The notes: generated by a model not told the origin, from the sequence alone. Shown: positions 34,268 to 43,380, counted from the first letter of the stretch. The stretch: 64,000 nt of DNA from Dyadobacter crusticola DSM 16708 (GCF_000701505.1 NZ_JNJB01000001.1:1-64000), one strand, 5' to 3'. A program made the numbers and translations.

Positions 34268-35680
34268 TTATTGTTGACCCCACTCTGTATGAAAAGTACC
34301 GGGGATATCGATACGTTGGTAAGTGTGCGCGCCGAAATAGTCGCGTTGTGCCTGGATTAAGTTGGTCGGCATCCGTTCAGATTTATATGCATCGAAGTAG
34401 CCCAGCGCTGACATCAGACCTGCCGCCGGAATACCCGCTTTCACCGCATACGCAATCAATTCACGCGTCTTACCTTCTGCTGACTTAACGAGTGCAGCGA
34501 CCTCTTGGTTCAGTAATATATTGGACAATTCCGGGTTCTGCTTGTAAGCATCTACAAATACCGGCAGCAACGAGGAGCGGATAATGCAACCGCCGCGCCA
34601 CACACTTACAACCTCAGGAAGCGGGATATCCATTTGCAGGTCTTTCGAAGCCTGGAACAACATCGCCAATCCCTGTGCGTAGCTCAGGATAGTAGCAAAA
34701 TACAAGGCATCGTAAACCAGGTCAACCAATTCCTGCTCGGGTAGTTCCACCGCTGCCGACTGGCTGTATAACGCAGCTGCCTGCACACGCTCATCTTTAT
34801 AACCCGACAAAGTACGCATTGCTACTGCGGTATCGATCACCGGCACTGCTACAGGAAGCTCCATCGAATCTTGCGAAGTCCACTTACCGGTTCCTTTTGA
34901 ACCCGCTTTGTCAGAGATCACATCTACCAGGTAAGCGTCAGTCTTATCGTCTTTTTGCAGGAAAATATCAGCAGTGATTTCAACGAGGAATGATTTAAGC
35001 TTGCCTTCATTCCAGGTTTTAAAAGTCTCCTGGATCTTCTGGTTGCTCAAACCGGCTGCTTTAAGAATAGCATAGGATTCACTGATCAGCTGCATAATGG
35101 CGTATTCTATACCGTTATGCACCATTTTGACATAATGCCCCGCGCCTTCTTTCCCAAGATAAGCTACGCAGGGAGTACCATCCACTTTCGCTGCTACTGC
35201 TTCGAGCATCGGCCTTACGTTCTCATACGCCAGCAAATCACCACCCGGCATAATACTTGGTCCGCGGCGTGCGCCCTCTTCACCACCGGAAACCCCGATT
35301 CCCATGAAGTGGATCTCTTTTTCACGCAGGTATTTCACGCGGCGGAGTGTATCGGTGTAATGCGAATTTCCTCCGTCGATAATCACATCTCCTTTTTCAA
35401 GCAGAGGCAGCAAAGAAGCTATCACATCGTCCACAGGCTGGCCAGCAGGCACGAGCATCATTACATTGCGCGGGCGCTTCAAAAGGCTGATCATTTCTGC
35501 AAGCTCTGAAACACCTTTTACAGTAGTTCCGGGCGTAGCAGCTCCTTCCAGCGCGGAGTTTTTCACCGCATCTTTGTCAAAACCGATAACCGAGAAGCCG
35601 TGGTCGGCCATATTCAGCAAGAAGTTGCGGCCCATAACGCCCAACCCGATCATTCCAAAATCGAATATGTTTTCTGCCAT
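34268..35680 (-). CDS. gnd: 6-phosphogluconate dehydrogenase (decarboxylating)
   Basis: Gnd converts 6-phosphogluconate to ribulose-5-phosphate and CO2 with NADP+. The 470-residue protein begins with the dinucleotide fold FGMIGLGVMGRNFLLNMADHGFSVIGFDKD (about residues 6-36), contains the active-site motif GAGHYVKMVHNGIEYAIMQ (about 185-203) with the catalytic Lys, and SDKAGSKGTGKWT (about 260-272). The length matches the 6PGD long form. It is the first gene of the gnd-zwf-pgl operon, 12 bases before zwf. Confidence 0.96.
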   Translation of the reverse strand: MAENIFDFGMIGLGVMGRNFLLNMADHGFSVIGFDKDAVKNSALEGAATPGTTVKGVSELAEMISLLKRPRNVMMLVPAGQPVDDVIASLLPLLEKGDVIIDGGNSHYTDTLRRVKYLREKEIHFMGIGVSGGEEGARRGPSIMPGGDLLAYENVRPMLEAVAAKVDGTPCVAYLGKEGAGHYVKMVHNGIEYAIMQLISESYAILKAAGLSNQKIQETFKTWNEGKLKSFLVEITADIFLQKDDKTDAYLVDVISDKAGSKGTGKWTSQDSMELPVAVPVIDTAVAMRTLSGYKDERVQAAALYSQSAAVELPEQELVDLVYDALYFATILSYAQGLAMLFQASKDLQMDIPLPEVVSVWRGGCIIRSSLLPVFVDAYKQNPELSNILLNQEVAALVKSAEGKTRELIAYAVKAGIPAAGLMSALGYFDAYKSERMPTNLIQAQRDYFGAHTYQRIDIPGTFHTEWGQQ

Positions 35681-35916
35681 GATAAATTCGTCTAATATAA
35701 AGTCCCTGCAATATTAAGTGAAAATAGCCTGCGGGGTGAGCTTTTATGCAGTTTTGTTGACTGACGTTTTTGTTACTTACCCGTACAAATGCGTTTGAAT
35801 GCGGAGTAATGGAATGAAATGTATCCTTAGCAGTCGGATGTACCACAAGAAAGTAGTTGCCTATGGCACGACTAGGATAGGATTTTAAAGGAAGTGAATA
35901 CGAATGAGAAACGAAC

Positions 35917-37200
35917 CTAAGAACTCTGCCGCTGAGGCAGCACAATAGTAAACCTGGCGCCTGCCCCTTCTTTGCTTTCTGCTGAAATCTGGCCGCCGTG
36001 CTTTTCGATGATTTTCTTTGTCACTGATAACCCGATACCTGATCCTTCGTAGCTCTCTTTGGTGTTAAGTCGCTCAAAAAGAGAGAATATCTTCTCCTGG
36101 TACTGCATATCAAATCCAATCCCATTATCCTCAACAACTATGCAGCAAACAGGTATTTCGGCTTGGTCGGGAGTGCTACTATTTATTTCCGAAGTGGCGC
36201 TTATTTTAATGACCGGCGTTGCGGCAGGGTTGGCAAATTTGATGGAGTTACTGATCAGATTTTGAAAAACCTGCTTGATCTGGGCCCGGTTACCTTCAAT
36301 AGCCGGCAGTTCTCCGACTACCAGCCTAACCTTTTTTTCTTCAATCAAAATCTCATAATCATCCTCAATTTCCCTGATCAACTCCCGCAGCTCAAATAGC
36401 TCCGGATTAATCTGGGCACTGGAAAGCCGTGAATATTTGAGGATATCATTGACCATATTCCGCATTCGCAACGAAGACGCCGAGATCTTTTCGAGATATT
36501 GTTTTGCTTCCGGGTTGGCTTCTTTCCCGTAAGTAGTCGCGAGCAGATTGGAGAAAATAAGGATTTTACGCAGTGGTTCCTGCAAATCGTGCGAAGCTAC
36601 GGAAGCAAATTGTTGTAGGTCGTGATTACTTGCTTCCAGTTGCGCATTCGTTTCTTCCAGCCTTTTATAATTTTCTTTCAGCTGTTTTTGTGTATGCTTT
36701 TGAAAGGAAAGATCGGTTACGATCACGCTGAGTGATTCGCGCCCATCGAGGTCAAGCGTGGCAACGGATAACTGGCACGGAATGCTTTTATCATTTTGCT
36801 GAATGCAGAGTTCCATTTTGGTATCCTCTTTCCACCCGTTGCTGATGAGATTTTCAAAAGCTTCCTGAAAATCTGCTGCGATAAATACATGCAATGAGGA
36901 ACCCACGACACTAGACAGAGGCATTCCCACCATTTCGGCAAACATGGAATTACAGTACAGCACAGTCCCTTCCCGGTTGAGCGTAACCGCGCCTTCGTTC
37001 ATTTTTTCTATGAAAATCCGGTAGGTATGGTCGGCTGACTTCAATGTGTAAAGCTGGTCGCCTGCCTCGGGATCGTTCACGATAATGGCATCAACCTGGC
37101 CAGTTCTGATCGCATGGATCGTGTCATTTGATTCCTGCAGTTGCCTGGAAAGCTGCTGCACTTCTGCGAGGAGCTCCTCGTATGTTTTCCTGTTATCCAT
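35917..37200 (-). CDS. PAS histidine kinase of the Kai operon
   Basis: The 427-residue kinase has no membrane segment. Residues 1-50 are a coiled segment, a PAS domain covers about 55-170 (DHTYRIFIEKMNEGAVTLNREG), a coiled linker about 170-195, HisKA about 196-265 with the phospho-acceptor His204 in ASVASHDLQEPLRK, and HATPase_c about 300-425 (NLISNSIKFA, VEDNGIGFDMQYQ, GSGIGLSVTKKIIEKHGG). It overlaps the second kaiB gene by 8 bases and is the last gene of the operon. It may read the state of the KaiC-KaiB complex, as SasA does in cyanobacteria, but SasA's KaiB-like sensor domain is absent here, so the link is by operon position. Confidence 0.92.
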   Translation of the reverse strand: MDNRKTYEELLAEVQQLSRQLQESNDTIHAIRTGQVDAIIVNDPEAGDQLYTLKSADHTYRIFIEKMNEGAVTLNREGTVLYCNSMFAEMVGMPLSSVVGSSLHVFIAADFQEAFENLISNGWKEDTKMELCIQQNDKSIPCQLSVATLDLDGRESLSVIVTDLSFQKHTQKQLKENYKRLEETNAQLEASNHDLQQFASVASHDLQEPLRKILIFSNLLATTYGKEANPEAKQYLEKISASSLRMRNMVNDILKYSRLSSAQINPELFELRELIREIEDDYEILIEEKKVRLVVGELPAIEGNRAQIKQVFQNLISNSIKFANPAATPVIKISATSEINSSTPDQAEIPVCCIVVEDNGIGFDMQYQEKIFSLFERLNTKESYEGSGIGLSVTKKIIEKHGGQISAESKEGAGARFTIVLPQRQSS

Positions 37201-37522
37201 TGCTTTCCGGAGATAGTCCGAGGCCGTGTAATAATTTTGCCGTATCGGACATATCCCCGATGAATTTCCTTTCAGGATAAGGACTGATTTTTACAAGCAG
37301 AGGTAGCGCCAGCAGTTGCTGCTGCGAAGCGAGTGATTTGTCCTGATACACATCAATGATCTGCAAGCTGTAATTTCCTTTGAGGTACCGGTCACATATT
37401 TCCCGGGTGTTGACGATTGCCCGCGTAGAATTGGGCGATGCACCTGCAACATAGAGCCGCAGCACATACGGTTCAATGCTTTCGTCCCCTGTTTCCGGTA
37501 TATTCGATTGGTTTTCGCTCAT
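37193..37522 (-). CDS. kaiB: KaiB-like protein, divergent copy
   Basis: A 109-residue KaiB family protein. From about residue 19 it follows the KaiB core: [21 protein letters not shown], then [29 protein letters not shown] and [23 protein letters not shown]. KaiB has a thioredoxin-like fold that can switch fold and bind KaiC's CI ring. This copy is less like cyanobacterial KaiB than its neighbour (for example LLALPLLVK in place of ILATPTLAK). It overlaps the other kaiB by 4 bases and the histidine kinase by 8. A separate role from the first copy is likely. Confidence 0.9.
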   Translation of the reverse strand: MSENQSNIPETGDESIEPYVLRLYVAGASPNSTRAIVNTREICDRYLKGNYSLQIIDVYQDKSLASQQQLLALPLLVKISPYPERKFIGDMSDTAKLLHGLGLSPESNG

Positions 37523-37839
37523 TGTTGCTTGCCAGTCGAACGAATATCCAGACCAACAAGCACTTTTTCTTCATTCGACAAGTCCCCGATGATCTTACGG
37601 ATCGGTTCAGGCACTTTTTTGACCAGGGTAGGAATCGCGAGAATCTGGTCACCTTCCGCCAGTTGCGGATGTTGGAGCAAATCGACGACTTCTATGGTGT
37701 ATTTACCTTTCAGGTGTTCTTCGCAGTACTTTTTCAAATTGGTAAGTGCCGCCACAGATCTGGGTGTCTGGCCGGCAATGTAAAGTCTTAGCTCCCAAAC
37801 TCCTTCCGTGGGTTCTGTATTCACTTGATCAGAAATCAT
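37519..37839 (-). CDS. kaiB: KaiB-like protein, canonical copy
   Basis: A 106-residue KaiB family protein with the full canonical pattern: [19 protein letters not shown] (about residues 16-34), [29 protein letters not shown] (about 48-76) and [21 protein letters not shown] (about 80-100). It is close in layout to cyanobacterial KaiB. Its ATG overlaps the kaiC stop by 1 base (TAATG) and its end overlaps the next kaiB by 4 bases. It probably binds the KaiC ring; the C-terminal tail is short. Confidence 0.93.
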   Translation of the reverse strand: MISDQVNTEPTEGVWELRLYIAGQTPRSVAALTNLKKYCEEHLKGKYTIEVVDLLQHPQLAEGDQILAIPTLVKKVPEPIRKIIGDLSNEEKVLVGLDIRSTGKQQ

Positions 37840-39536
37840 TACTTATCTCTTTTTTGAGTGAGCTCTTGTCGGTTTTCATCGAGGATATTTTTTTTAAGCT
37901 CTTCTTCAATATAAGTCTTGTTTAGTTCTTCCTGAATCGACTCAAATTCTTCCCTAAGGGAGGCAATTTTTGATTCAAGTACAAGTTTCTTCCGCTCAAT
38001 TTCACGATCCTTTCTCGTAACAGCGTGATCACGCAGGGCGATACCTGTTTTTTCAAGCAACTGTTGCTCTTCCCTCGCGGAGCCAGTCAGTACGCCGCCC
38101 GGCCCAAGAAATACATCCACTAACTGGATGCCCGTGTCCGATATCAAAAATTCCCTGACCTGATTAGAATGCCTTGTACCGCGTGATTTCATCACATACA
38201 TTCCCCTGTTCCGCTCTCCATTCGATTCAATATCCCGCACCAGCAGCCAGGTATCCACCAAAGAAGAAATTCCCTCGTCAGATTGCTCCGACCGGTTATC
38301 TTTCAGCGCCAGGGCCGTAAACATCACCGTTATTTGTTTAGACTGCAAGTAATCAATGAGCCTGATCAGCAGGCTTTTTACCTCGCTCGTAGAGCCAACT
38401 GTGATAAGATTCGTGATCGGGTCCATGACAATGACCTGAGGCTTCACCTCTTCTATCATCTTCGTCATCGCAAGCAAATGCAGTTCAAGACCATTGAGCG
38501 TTGGGCGCGATGCCTTGAAATAAAGCAGCCCATCATCCACATGTTTTTGCAAATCCATGTTAATAGAGCGCATGTTCCGGATGATTTGCTGTGGCGACTC
38601 CTCGAATGCAAAGAAAATACACCTCAGTCCATCTTTGCAGGCCTGATTTGCAAAATTGGCCGCAATACTCGTCTTGCCGGTACCCGCTGTTCCAGATACC
38701 AGAATGCTGCTTCCTTCGTAAAATCCGGTGCCGCCCAGCATTTTATCCAGCGTAGGTATGCCGGAGGATATTCTATTGGAAGAAACATCATTGTTAAGCA
38801 TGAGAGAAGTAACCGGCAGCACAGAAATACCTTCTTCGTCAATCAGGAAAGGGTATTCATTTGTACCGTGTACGGTACCCCGGTATTTAACAATGCGCAG
38901 AATGCGGGTAGATACCTTATTTTCAATGCGGTGATCAAGCAAGATCACGCAATCAGACACATACTCTTCTAATCCCTGCCGCGTCAGGTTTGCGTCGCCC
39001 TGCTCTCCGGTGATCACCGCGGTCACCTGCTTTTCTTTGAGCCATTGAAACAATCTCCTAAGTTCGGCCCGCAATATCGCCTGGTTACCCAGTCCCGAGA
39101 AAAGACTTTCCAGTGTATCCAAGACGATCCTTTTTGCGCCGATGCTGTCGATTGCGTAGCCGAGTCTTATAAAAAGTCCTTCCAGGTTGTACTCGCCGGT
39201 TTCCTCGATTTCATGCCGCTCTACATGCACATGATCTATTTTGATCAGCCTATCCTGTTCCAGTTGTTTGAGGTCGTATCCAAGAGAGATGACGTTCTGC
39301 GCCAGTTCTTCGGATTTCTCTTCGAAAGCTACAAAAACACCCGGCTCATTGAATTTCTGCGCACCGTGCACCAGAAACTCCATTGCCATCAATGTTTTTC
39401 CGGATCCGGCCCCGCCGCAGATCAGCGTAGGTCTTCCTTTGGGGAACCCACCTAATGTGATCTGGTCAAGACCATTGATGCCGGTCGGTGCTTTCGGCAA
39501 CTTATGTGCGGTTATTTTGGTGGGATCAAGACTCAT
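37839..39536 (-). CDS. kaiC: KaiC-like double-domain ATPase
   Basis: KaiC is a RecA-like hexameric ATPase and autokinase. The 565-residue protein has both domains: CI with Walker A GGAGSGKT at residues 41-48 and catalytic Glu72-Glu73 (FEEK), and CII with Walker A around 282-289 (TAGTGKTS) and Glu312-Glu313. The CII phosphorylation sites are conserved as Ser424-Ser425 (in [11 protein letters not shown]), equivalent to Ser431-Thr432 of Synechococcus KaiC, and Ser419 takes the place of Thr426. After about residue 490 there is a long charged coiled coil (about 505-565) in place of the short cyanobacterial tail. It follows a receiver gene after 29 bases and precedes two kaiB genes. No kaiA is present. 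Confidence 0.95.
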   Translation of the reverse strand: MSLDPTKITAHKLPKAPTGINGLDQITLGGFPKGRPTLICGGAGSGKTLMAMEFLVHGAQKFNEPGVFVAFEEKSEELAQNVISLGYDLKQLEQDRLIKIDHVHVERHEIEETGEYNLEGLFIRLGYAIDSIGAKRIVLDTLESLFSGLGNQAILRAELRRLFQWLKEKQVTAVITGEQGDANLTRQGLEEYVSDCVILLDHRIENKVSTRILRIVKYRGTVHGTNEYPFLIDEEGISVLPVTSLMLNNDVSSNRISSGIPTLDKMLGGTGFYEGSSILVSGTAGTGKTSIAANFANQACKDGLRCIFFAFEESPQQIIRNMRSINMDLQKHVDDGLLYFKASRPTLNGLELHLLAMTKMIEEVKPQVIVMDPITNLITVGSTSEVKSLLIRLIDYLQSKQITVMFTALALKDNRSEQSDEGISSLVDTWLLVRDIESNGERNRGMYVMKSRGTRHSNQVREFLISDTGIQLVDVFLGPGGVLTGSAREEQQLLEKTGIALRDHAVTRKDREIERKKLVLESKIASLREEFESIQEELNKTYIEEELKKNILDENRQELTQKRDK

Positions 39537-39565
39537 TATGCCTGTTGATGGGAGTGTTTAGTAGC

Positions 39566-39973
39566 TTAAAGTAGATATTTTCTTTGAAGTTGTTGAATGA
39601 GCTGCTCAAATTCTTCAATGGAATCAGGTTTTTTGTAAACAGCGGCCACGCCTGCGCGTTCCGCGTCGCTGGCAAGCTGCTCACTCGGCGAAGTCGACAT
39701 GATCACAATCGGAGCTCCATTTGCAGCGGGAAGCTTCTGAACGTGTGAAACTGTCTCTATTCCATTCATCTTCGGCATGTTCATATCGACGATGATCAGA
39801 GATACTTCTAATGCAGTATTTTTAAGCAGCTCAATAAGATACAGTCCGTCCTCGGCCTCGATGAGCTCTGCATTTATTTTTGACGAAACAATGGCATGTT
39901 TAATAAAAAACCTGTCGTCACTGTCGTCGTCCGCTATGAAAATTGCCTTACTGGAAGTTGGATCACTCATCAC
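39566..39973 (-). CDS. Single-domain response regulator
   Basis: A 135-residue receiver domain with no output domain. The acidic pocket is ADDDSDD (Asp15-Asp16 region), the phospho-acceptor is Asp63 in IIVDMNMPKMNG, and the switch Thr/Ser and Lys are in IVIMSTSPSEQ and VYKKPDS. It stands 29 bases before kaiC on the same strand and is probably the first gene of the operon, so it may accept phosphate from the PAS histidine kinase at the other end. No DNA-binding output is present, so the signal goes to another protein. A TAAGTTTG element on the minus strand at 40045-40052 may be its promoter. Confidence 0.9.
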   Translation of the reverse strand: MMSDPTSSKAIFIADDDSDDRFFIKHAIVSSKINAELIEAEDGLYLIELLKNTALEVSLIIVDMNMPKMNGIETVSHVQKLPAANGAPIVIMSTSPSEQLASDAERAGVAAVYKKPDSIEEFEQLIQQLQRKYLL

Positions 39974-40321
39974 TTTACCTGCGAAATGCTGCTGCTTATT
40001 TGATTAAAAAATTCTATCGGCAGGTACAAGTCGCCGCATTAGTGCAAACTTAATCTCTTTATTTGAACCAACCTTTGCTATCAACGGAATGTGCGGCATT
40101 GAACCTGCCCGTACACACAGTCAAACTGTCGATCCCAAGTTTACGAAAAAAAGCCGGTTCTGGATTTTGACAAATGCATTTTACCAAAAATAAAAGCCTG
40201 CTGCGAAATGTGTGAGCGACTAATATCATAGTAAAGTTTTCGCTCTGTATATTATAATGAAATGGCACTAAATGCTGCGATACTTTAACCGGATCTTTAC
40301 CACAAATAAGTTTAAACATTT
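39974..40321. other. Intergenic region between the Kai operon and a small secreted gene
   Basis: Contains the divergent upstream regions of the receiver gene (minus) and the CTG-start gene (plus). A minus-strand TAAGTTTG element at 40045-40052 is a possible -7 element. No repeat or RNA gene was seen. Confidence 0.4.
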
Positions 40322-40669
40322 CTGAAACAACTACTTACGATTGCGCTTCTACTTTCCTGCCAACAACTTCAGGCCCAGATATTCGTCGGCGAAGCAAACA
40401 TTAACAAAATGCCGGCGGTCAAAATTTGTGAAGTGAAAGTTGAGGAACGTGGTCTGTCGACGAAGCTGGACGTTTTTCTGGAATATGGGACCAATGCGAA
40501 GAACCAGCGGATCATCAAGGATTCGAGCAATGTGGCCATCGAGTTTCGCTCCATTGCCCAGCTGTTGAATCACATGGAAAACAATGGCTGGACCTACCTG
40601 AATTCGCTTTTGACATACGAGAACAAGAACTGGCCGGTTATGCGGTACTATTTCAAGAAGAAAGAATGA
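40322..40669 (+). CDS. Small secreted protein, apparent CTG start
   Basis: The obvious ATG at 40409 gives only 86 residues and no signal peptide, but the frame is open upstream and reads a good signal peptide: LKQLLTIALLLSCQQLQAQ then IFVGEANINKMPAVKI. The only possible start for it is CTG at 40322; the nearest upstream in-frame codon is a stop. The Ala-Gln cleavage form is typical of Bacteroidota. The mature part is about 95 residues, ending in basic residues (PVMRYYFKKKE), with no recognised domain. A CTG start is rare, so a lost ATG by mutation or a sequencing error is the other explanation. Confidence 0.6.
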   Translation: MKQLLTIALLLSCQQLQAQIFVGEANINKMPAVKICEVKVEERGLSTKLDVFLEYGTNAKNQRIIKDSSNVAIEFRSIAQLLNHMENNGWTYLNSLLTYENKNWPVMRYYFKKKE

Positions 40670-40744
40670 AGCCCCGGTTATTTGCGACGAAAGAGAGGTA
40701 AATCGGTTTAGAATTTGCCTTACTTTTACCCAAAAAATAGTTGT

Positions 40745-41392
40745 ATGCTGAAAGCAAAATTACTGGCCTTGCTGATAGTGACTTTTAAGATTTGTCACGC
40801 GCAGGATGTTGATATAAATCGCATCAAAACTGTGATCAACGATACAGCTCATCAATATCATTATCCAAAGCTGATTGCAGAGTTTGTCAGCCAGCCACAG
40901 TACTTTTCCATGGAAAAAGGAATTTACCTGTACTATGGCAATCTTTACTCACCAGATTATAAAAGTTTAGATTTCAAGACTATAACGATGTTCGCGCCGC
41001 TTGTTGAGAAAGGTCGTTTGAAAAAAGCAATTCTCGTAGGCGAAGAGCTCTTCAAGGAAAATCCGGTCAATCTTGGTTTGTTGTTGAGACTGGGATTCTG
41101 CTACAAGCAAAGTAAACAACCTGAAAAAGAGACACTTACAAGAGAGATGGCAGCCGTTCTTATCCGTGCAATTGAATCAAGCGGCGATGGTAGCAGTGCC
41201 GAGAAGGCGTACAAGGTTATTTCTGTAACTGATGAATATGTCATAATGGATAAGAACAACTGGAAGCGCAAGACCCGCACATCGAAACAGATGGAGAGTT
41301 CCGTTTTTGATATCTGGGAATCAGGGGAGAACAATTCCACATTGTATTTTGAGGTTCTTTACAATGCGGAAAAGTTTGTTTTCCCTAAGTAA
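40745..41392 (+). CDS. DUF4919 family secreted protein
   Basis: A 215-residue protein with a signal peptide (MLKAKLLALLIVTFKICHAQ, residues 1-20). The mature part contains YHYPKLIAEFVSQPQYFSMEKGIYLYYG, PLVEKGRLKKAILVGEELFKENPVNL and a central helical repeat, as in the DUF4919 family of Bacteroidota. No activity is known. The ATG at 40745 is preferred over a TTG at 40715 because the signal begins there. It lies 75 bases after the previous small secreted gene. Confidence 0.8.
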   Translation: MLKAKLLALLIVTFKICHAQDVDINRIKTVINDTAHQYHYPKLIAEFVSQPQYFSMEKGIYLYYGNLYSPDYKSLDFKTITMFAPLVEKGRLKKAILVGEELFKENPVNLGLLLRLGFCYKQSKQPEKETLTREMAAVLIRAIESSGDGSSAEKAYKVISVTDEYVIMDKNNWKRKTRTSKQMESSVFDIWESGENNSTLYFEVLYNAEKFVFPK

Positions 41393-41459
41393 AAGGTGAC
41401 ACGACATTTCTATAAAACATCCGTGTCCAGAACGGCAGGTAAATACCGTTAGTTGATCA

Positions 41460-41657
41460 TCAAATGGGCGTAGTCAAGTAATACTCGTCAATCTGGTTCC
41501 AGGAATAGCTATAAGTAATTCCTCCTACTTCTTGGACAAAATCACCGGCTTTGCTGTCGGTAAAACCAACGCGCCAGTTGGTTGTATTTTTAATCCGGAA
41601 CTTCAATGTAGAATTTGGCGGCGGGAGATCTTCTTTTGCTAATATTTTGATTTTCAT
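41460..41657 (-). CDS. Small hypothetical protein
   Basis: A 65-residue reading frame with protein-like composition: MKIKILAKEDLPPPNSTLKFRIK and a C-terminal part GGITYSYSWNQIDEYYLT. It has no signal or motif that I recognise. It is isolated, on the minus strand, and could be real or a chance frame. Confidence 0.45.
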   Translation of the reverse strand: MKIKILAKEDLPPPNSTLKFRIKNTTNWRVGFTDSKAGDFVQEVGGITYSYSWNQIDEYYLTTPI

Positions 41658-41770
41658 CCTCTAAGGTAACCTTATTTATGCACAACCAATGCCATTCCGA
41701 GTAGGTTGTGTATTTAGGTGACACTATCTGCCTGCCAAATGAGGCATGTAGCGGAACGAACTAGTAAGAC

Positions 41771-42169
41771 CTACTTGATGATCTTCACCAACTCTTCGTC
41801 AGCTTGCTTTAAGTAGAAGGCAATGAATGTCAGCGGCTGCTCCGAAGATCCATTATCAAAGTGCAGGATCACCTTGTCTTTAGGTTCGTAAAAGGCTTCT
41901 CCTGCTTCTATGATCCGCTTCTCTTCGCCCTCAATTTGAAACAACACCCGGCCGGAAGACACGTAGCCCACTACTGTGCAAGGATGGCTATGCCTGGGCG
42001 CTGCCTGCCCCGCGGCCATCGTTATTTCTTTGACTTCTATTTGAGATAGTTGCTGATTGGATAGCATAACGTTCATCAACGCTTTGCGCGACGGGCCGAT
42101 TTGAGCACTTGATGAGCACCACATATGAACAAGAAAGATTGTCGTAAAAAATGACTGGTAAGTTTTCAT
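41771..42169 (-). CDS. Secreted cupin-domain protein
   Basis: A 132-residue cupin with a signal peptide (about residues 1-22). The cupin motifs are HSHPCTVVGYVSSGRVLFQIEGEEK (about 60-84, with metal-binding His residues in RHSHPC and the GRV turn) and the C-terminal block AGEAFYEPKDKVILHFDNGS (about 90-109). The pattern suits a small metal-binding enzyme or regulator of unknown substrate. It is followed, in transcription order, by no clear partner; the collagen-like gene lies just upstream in the same direction, 18 bases away. Confidence 0.85.
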   Translation of the reverse strand: MKTYQSFFTTIFLVHMWCSSSAQIGPSRKALMNVMLSNQQLSQIEVKEITMAAGQAAPRHSHPCTVVGYVSSGRVLFQIEGEEKRIIEAGEAFYEPKDKVILHFDNGSSEQPLTFIAFYLKQADEELVKIIK

Positions 42170-42187
42170 GGCGTTATCAGAGCAAAC

Positions 42188-42829
42188 TCAGTTGATTTTC
42201 ACTGCTTTCAAGTATTGTTCGACCGCAGTGATTTCCAGGTTGGGTGCGCTTTTTCTCAGGGCAGACATGTTTACTGTACTGGATTCTATCAGGATAATCT
42301 TCAAATCAAATTGTGCCTGCTGCATTTCAGCGCCATTATCTTTTGAGGCTGCATATTCACTCCGGACAGTTAGAGATTGAAGATCCTGAGCGTATGTCAT
42401 GCGTACGTCCCCGCTATTGCCTGTACCTTCACTTCCCACATTGATTTGATATGAGCCTAATTTCCAGGTTCCAATGCCACTCATCCTGAAATAGACTAAG
42501 ACGACACCGCTATTTTGAACTCTTTCATAGTTTTCGGGAGCATATTTTTTTACTCCGGAAAATATGTATTTGCCGGTTGCAGGATCCAAATGACCAGCGG
42601 TTTGTGCGCTGATCCGCTGATTGTTGTAAATGTAGGTCCAGACATTGGCTGATGTACCGGGAGCTCCCGGAGTGCCTGGCGCACCATCTGCACCATCTTG
42701 TCCGTCCTGGCCATTTTGACCAGTGGCTCCCGTATCACCTTTCGGCCCCTGTGGACCGATTTCTCCATCCTTGGCACAAGACAAAAGCAAGCTTAAAAAA
42801 AGTACAAGCGCCATCAAACTCATTTTCAT
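42188..42829 (-). CDS. Lipoprotein with collagen-like repeats
   Basis: A 213-residue lipoprotein with a signal ending SLLLSCAKDG (Cys18). Immediately after it a short Gly-X-Y block (GPQGPKGDTGATGQNGQDGQDGADGAPGTPGAPG written here in part, about residues 24-57) can form a collagen triple helix, followed by a beta-rich C-terminal domain. Such domains at the C-terminus often trimerise. The protein would sit on the outer membrane as a trimeric fibre. It precedes the cupin gene. Start: ATG at 42829 gives the signal directly; an ATG eight codons earlier is possible. Confidence 0.85.
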   Translation of the reverse strand: MKMSLMALVLFLSLLLSCAKDGEIGPQGPKGDTGATGQNGQDGQDGADGAPGTPGAPGTSANVWTYIYNNQRISAQTAGHLDPATGKYIFSGVKKYAPENYERVQNSGVVLVYFRMSGIGTWKLGSYQINVGSEGTGNSGDVRMTYAQDLQSLTVRSEYAASKDNGAEMQQAQFDLKIILIESSTVNMSALRKSAPNLEITAVEQYLKAVKIN

Positions 42830-42954
42830 ATTCAAGTAATTATAGTTTAACATTTTTTCTCACTGGTGACAAGCCATTAAATTCCCGATTGCATATTCCT
42901 TTTTGCCCGTCCTTGACTTTCGACGGATTTCAGACCGGCAGCCATTGGCGCTTA

Positions 42955-43380
42955 TCATTTGATATCATTCACGGAATGTGTTAGCGTTTTCCTGTTAACC
43001 CACAATAGTAGTACGGCCAGTAAGAACAAACTCGACTCAATAACCAGCCACTGCTGGCCAAACGGACCGAGGTCGCCTTCTGAAATAATGGTAACGATTC
43101 GGGACAATGCATAAAAGCCCCACAACAAGCTTAGAAAAGCCAAACCGCCGACAATGTCACGGAACATCAAATAGATCAGCGTGATAAACAGACTCATTCC
43201 TACACCTCCGTAAACACCCCGGATAGAGCTGAATGCGTCTGTATTGGTCAGCTTGACACGAACCAGGTCCATGACCGATTGCGGATCGCCAAATGCCATG
43301 ATGCTGACTGAAAGCAGGGCAAGCGCAGATACAAGAATAAAACCCTGCGCTGCTTTTTTGAAGATAGATTGCGTTTGCAT
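42955..43380 (-). CDS. DUF4345-like membrane protein
   Basis: A 141-residue membrane protein with four hydrophobic segments (about residues 12-31, 53-72, 77-98 and 109-127). SIRGVYGGVGMSLFITLIYLM is typical of the DUF4345 family. The ATG at 43380 is chosen because the residues before it, to 43449, are polar and unlike a membrane protein start. Function is unknown. Upstream on the other strand is a receiver gene, so the two are divergent. Confidence 0.75.
   Translation of the reverse strand: MQTQSIFKKAAQGFILVSALALLSVSIMAFGDPQSVMDLVRVKLTNTDAFSSIRGVYGGVGMSLFITLIYLMFRDIVGGLAFLSLLWGFYALSRIVTIISEGDLGPFGQQWLVIESSLFLLAVLLLWVNRKTLTHSVNDIK

Noticed and set aside
38283..38972. 229-codon frame opposite kaiC
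   Set aside because: Antisense to kaiC; no domain, His/Arg-rich.
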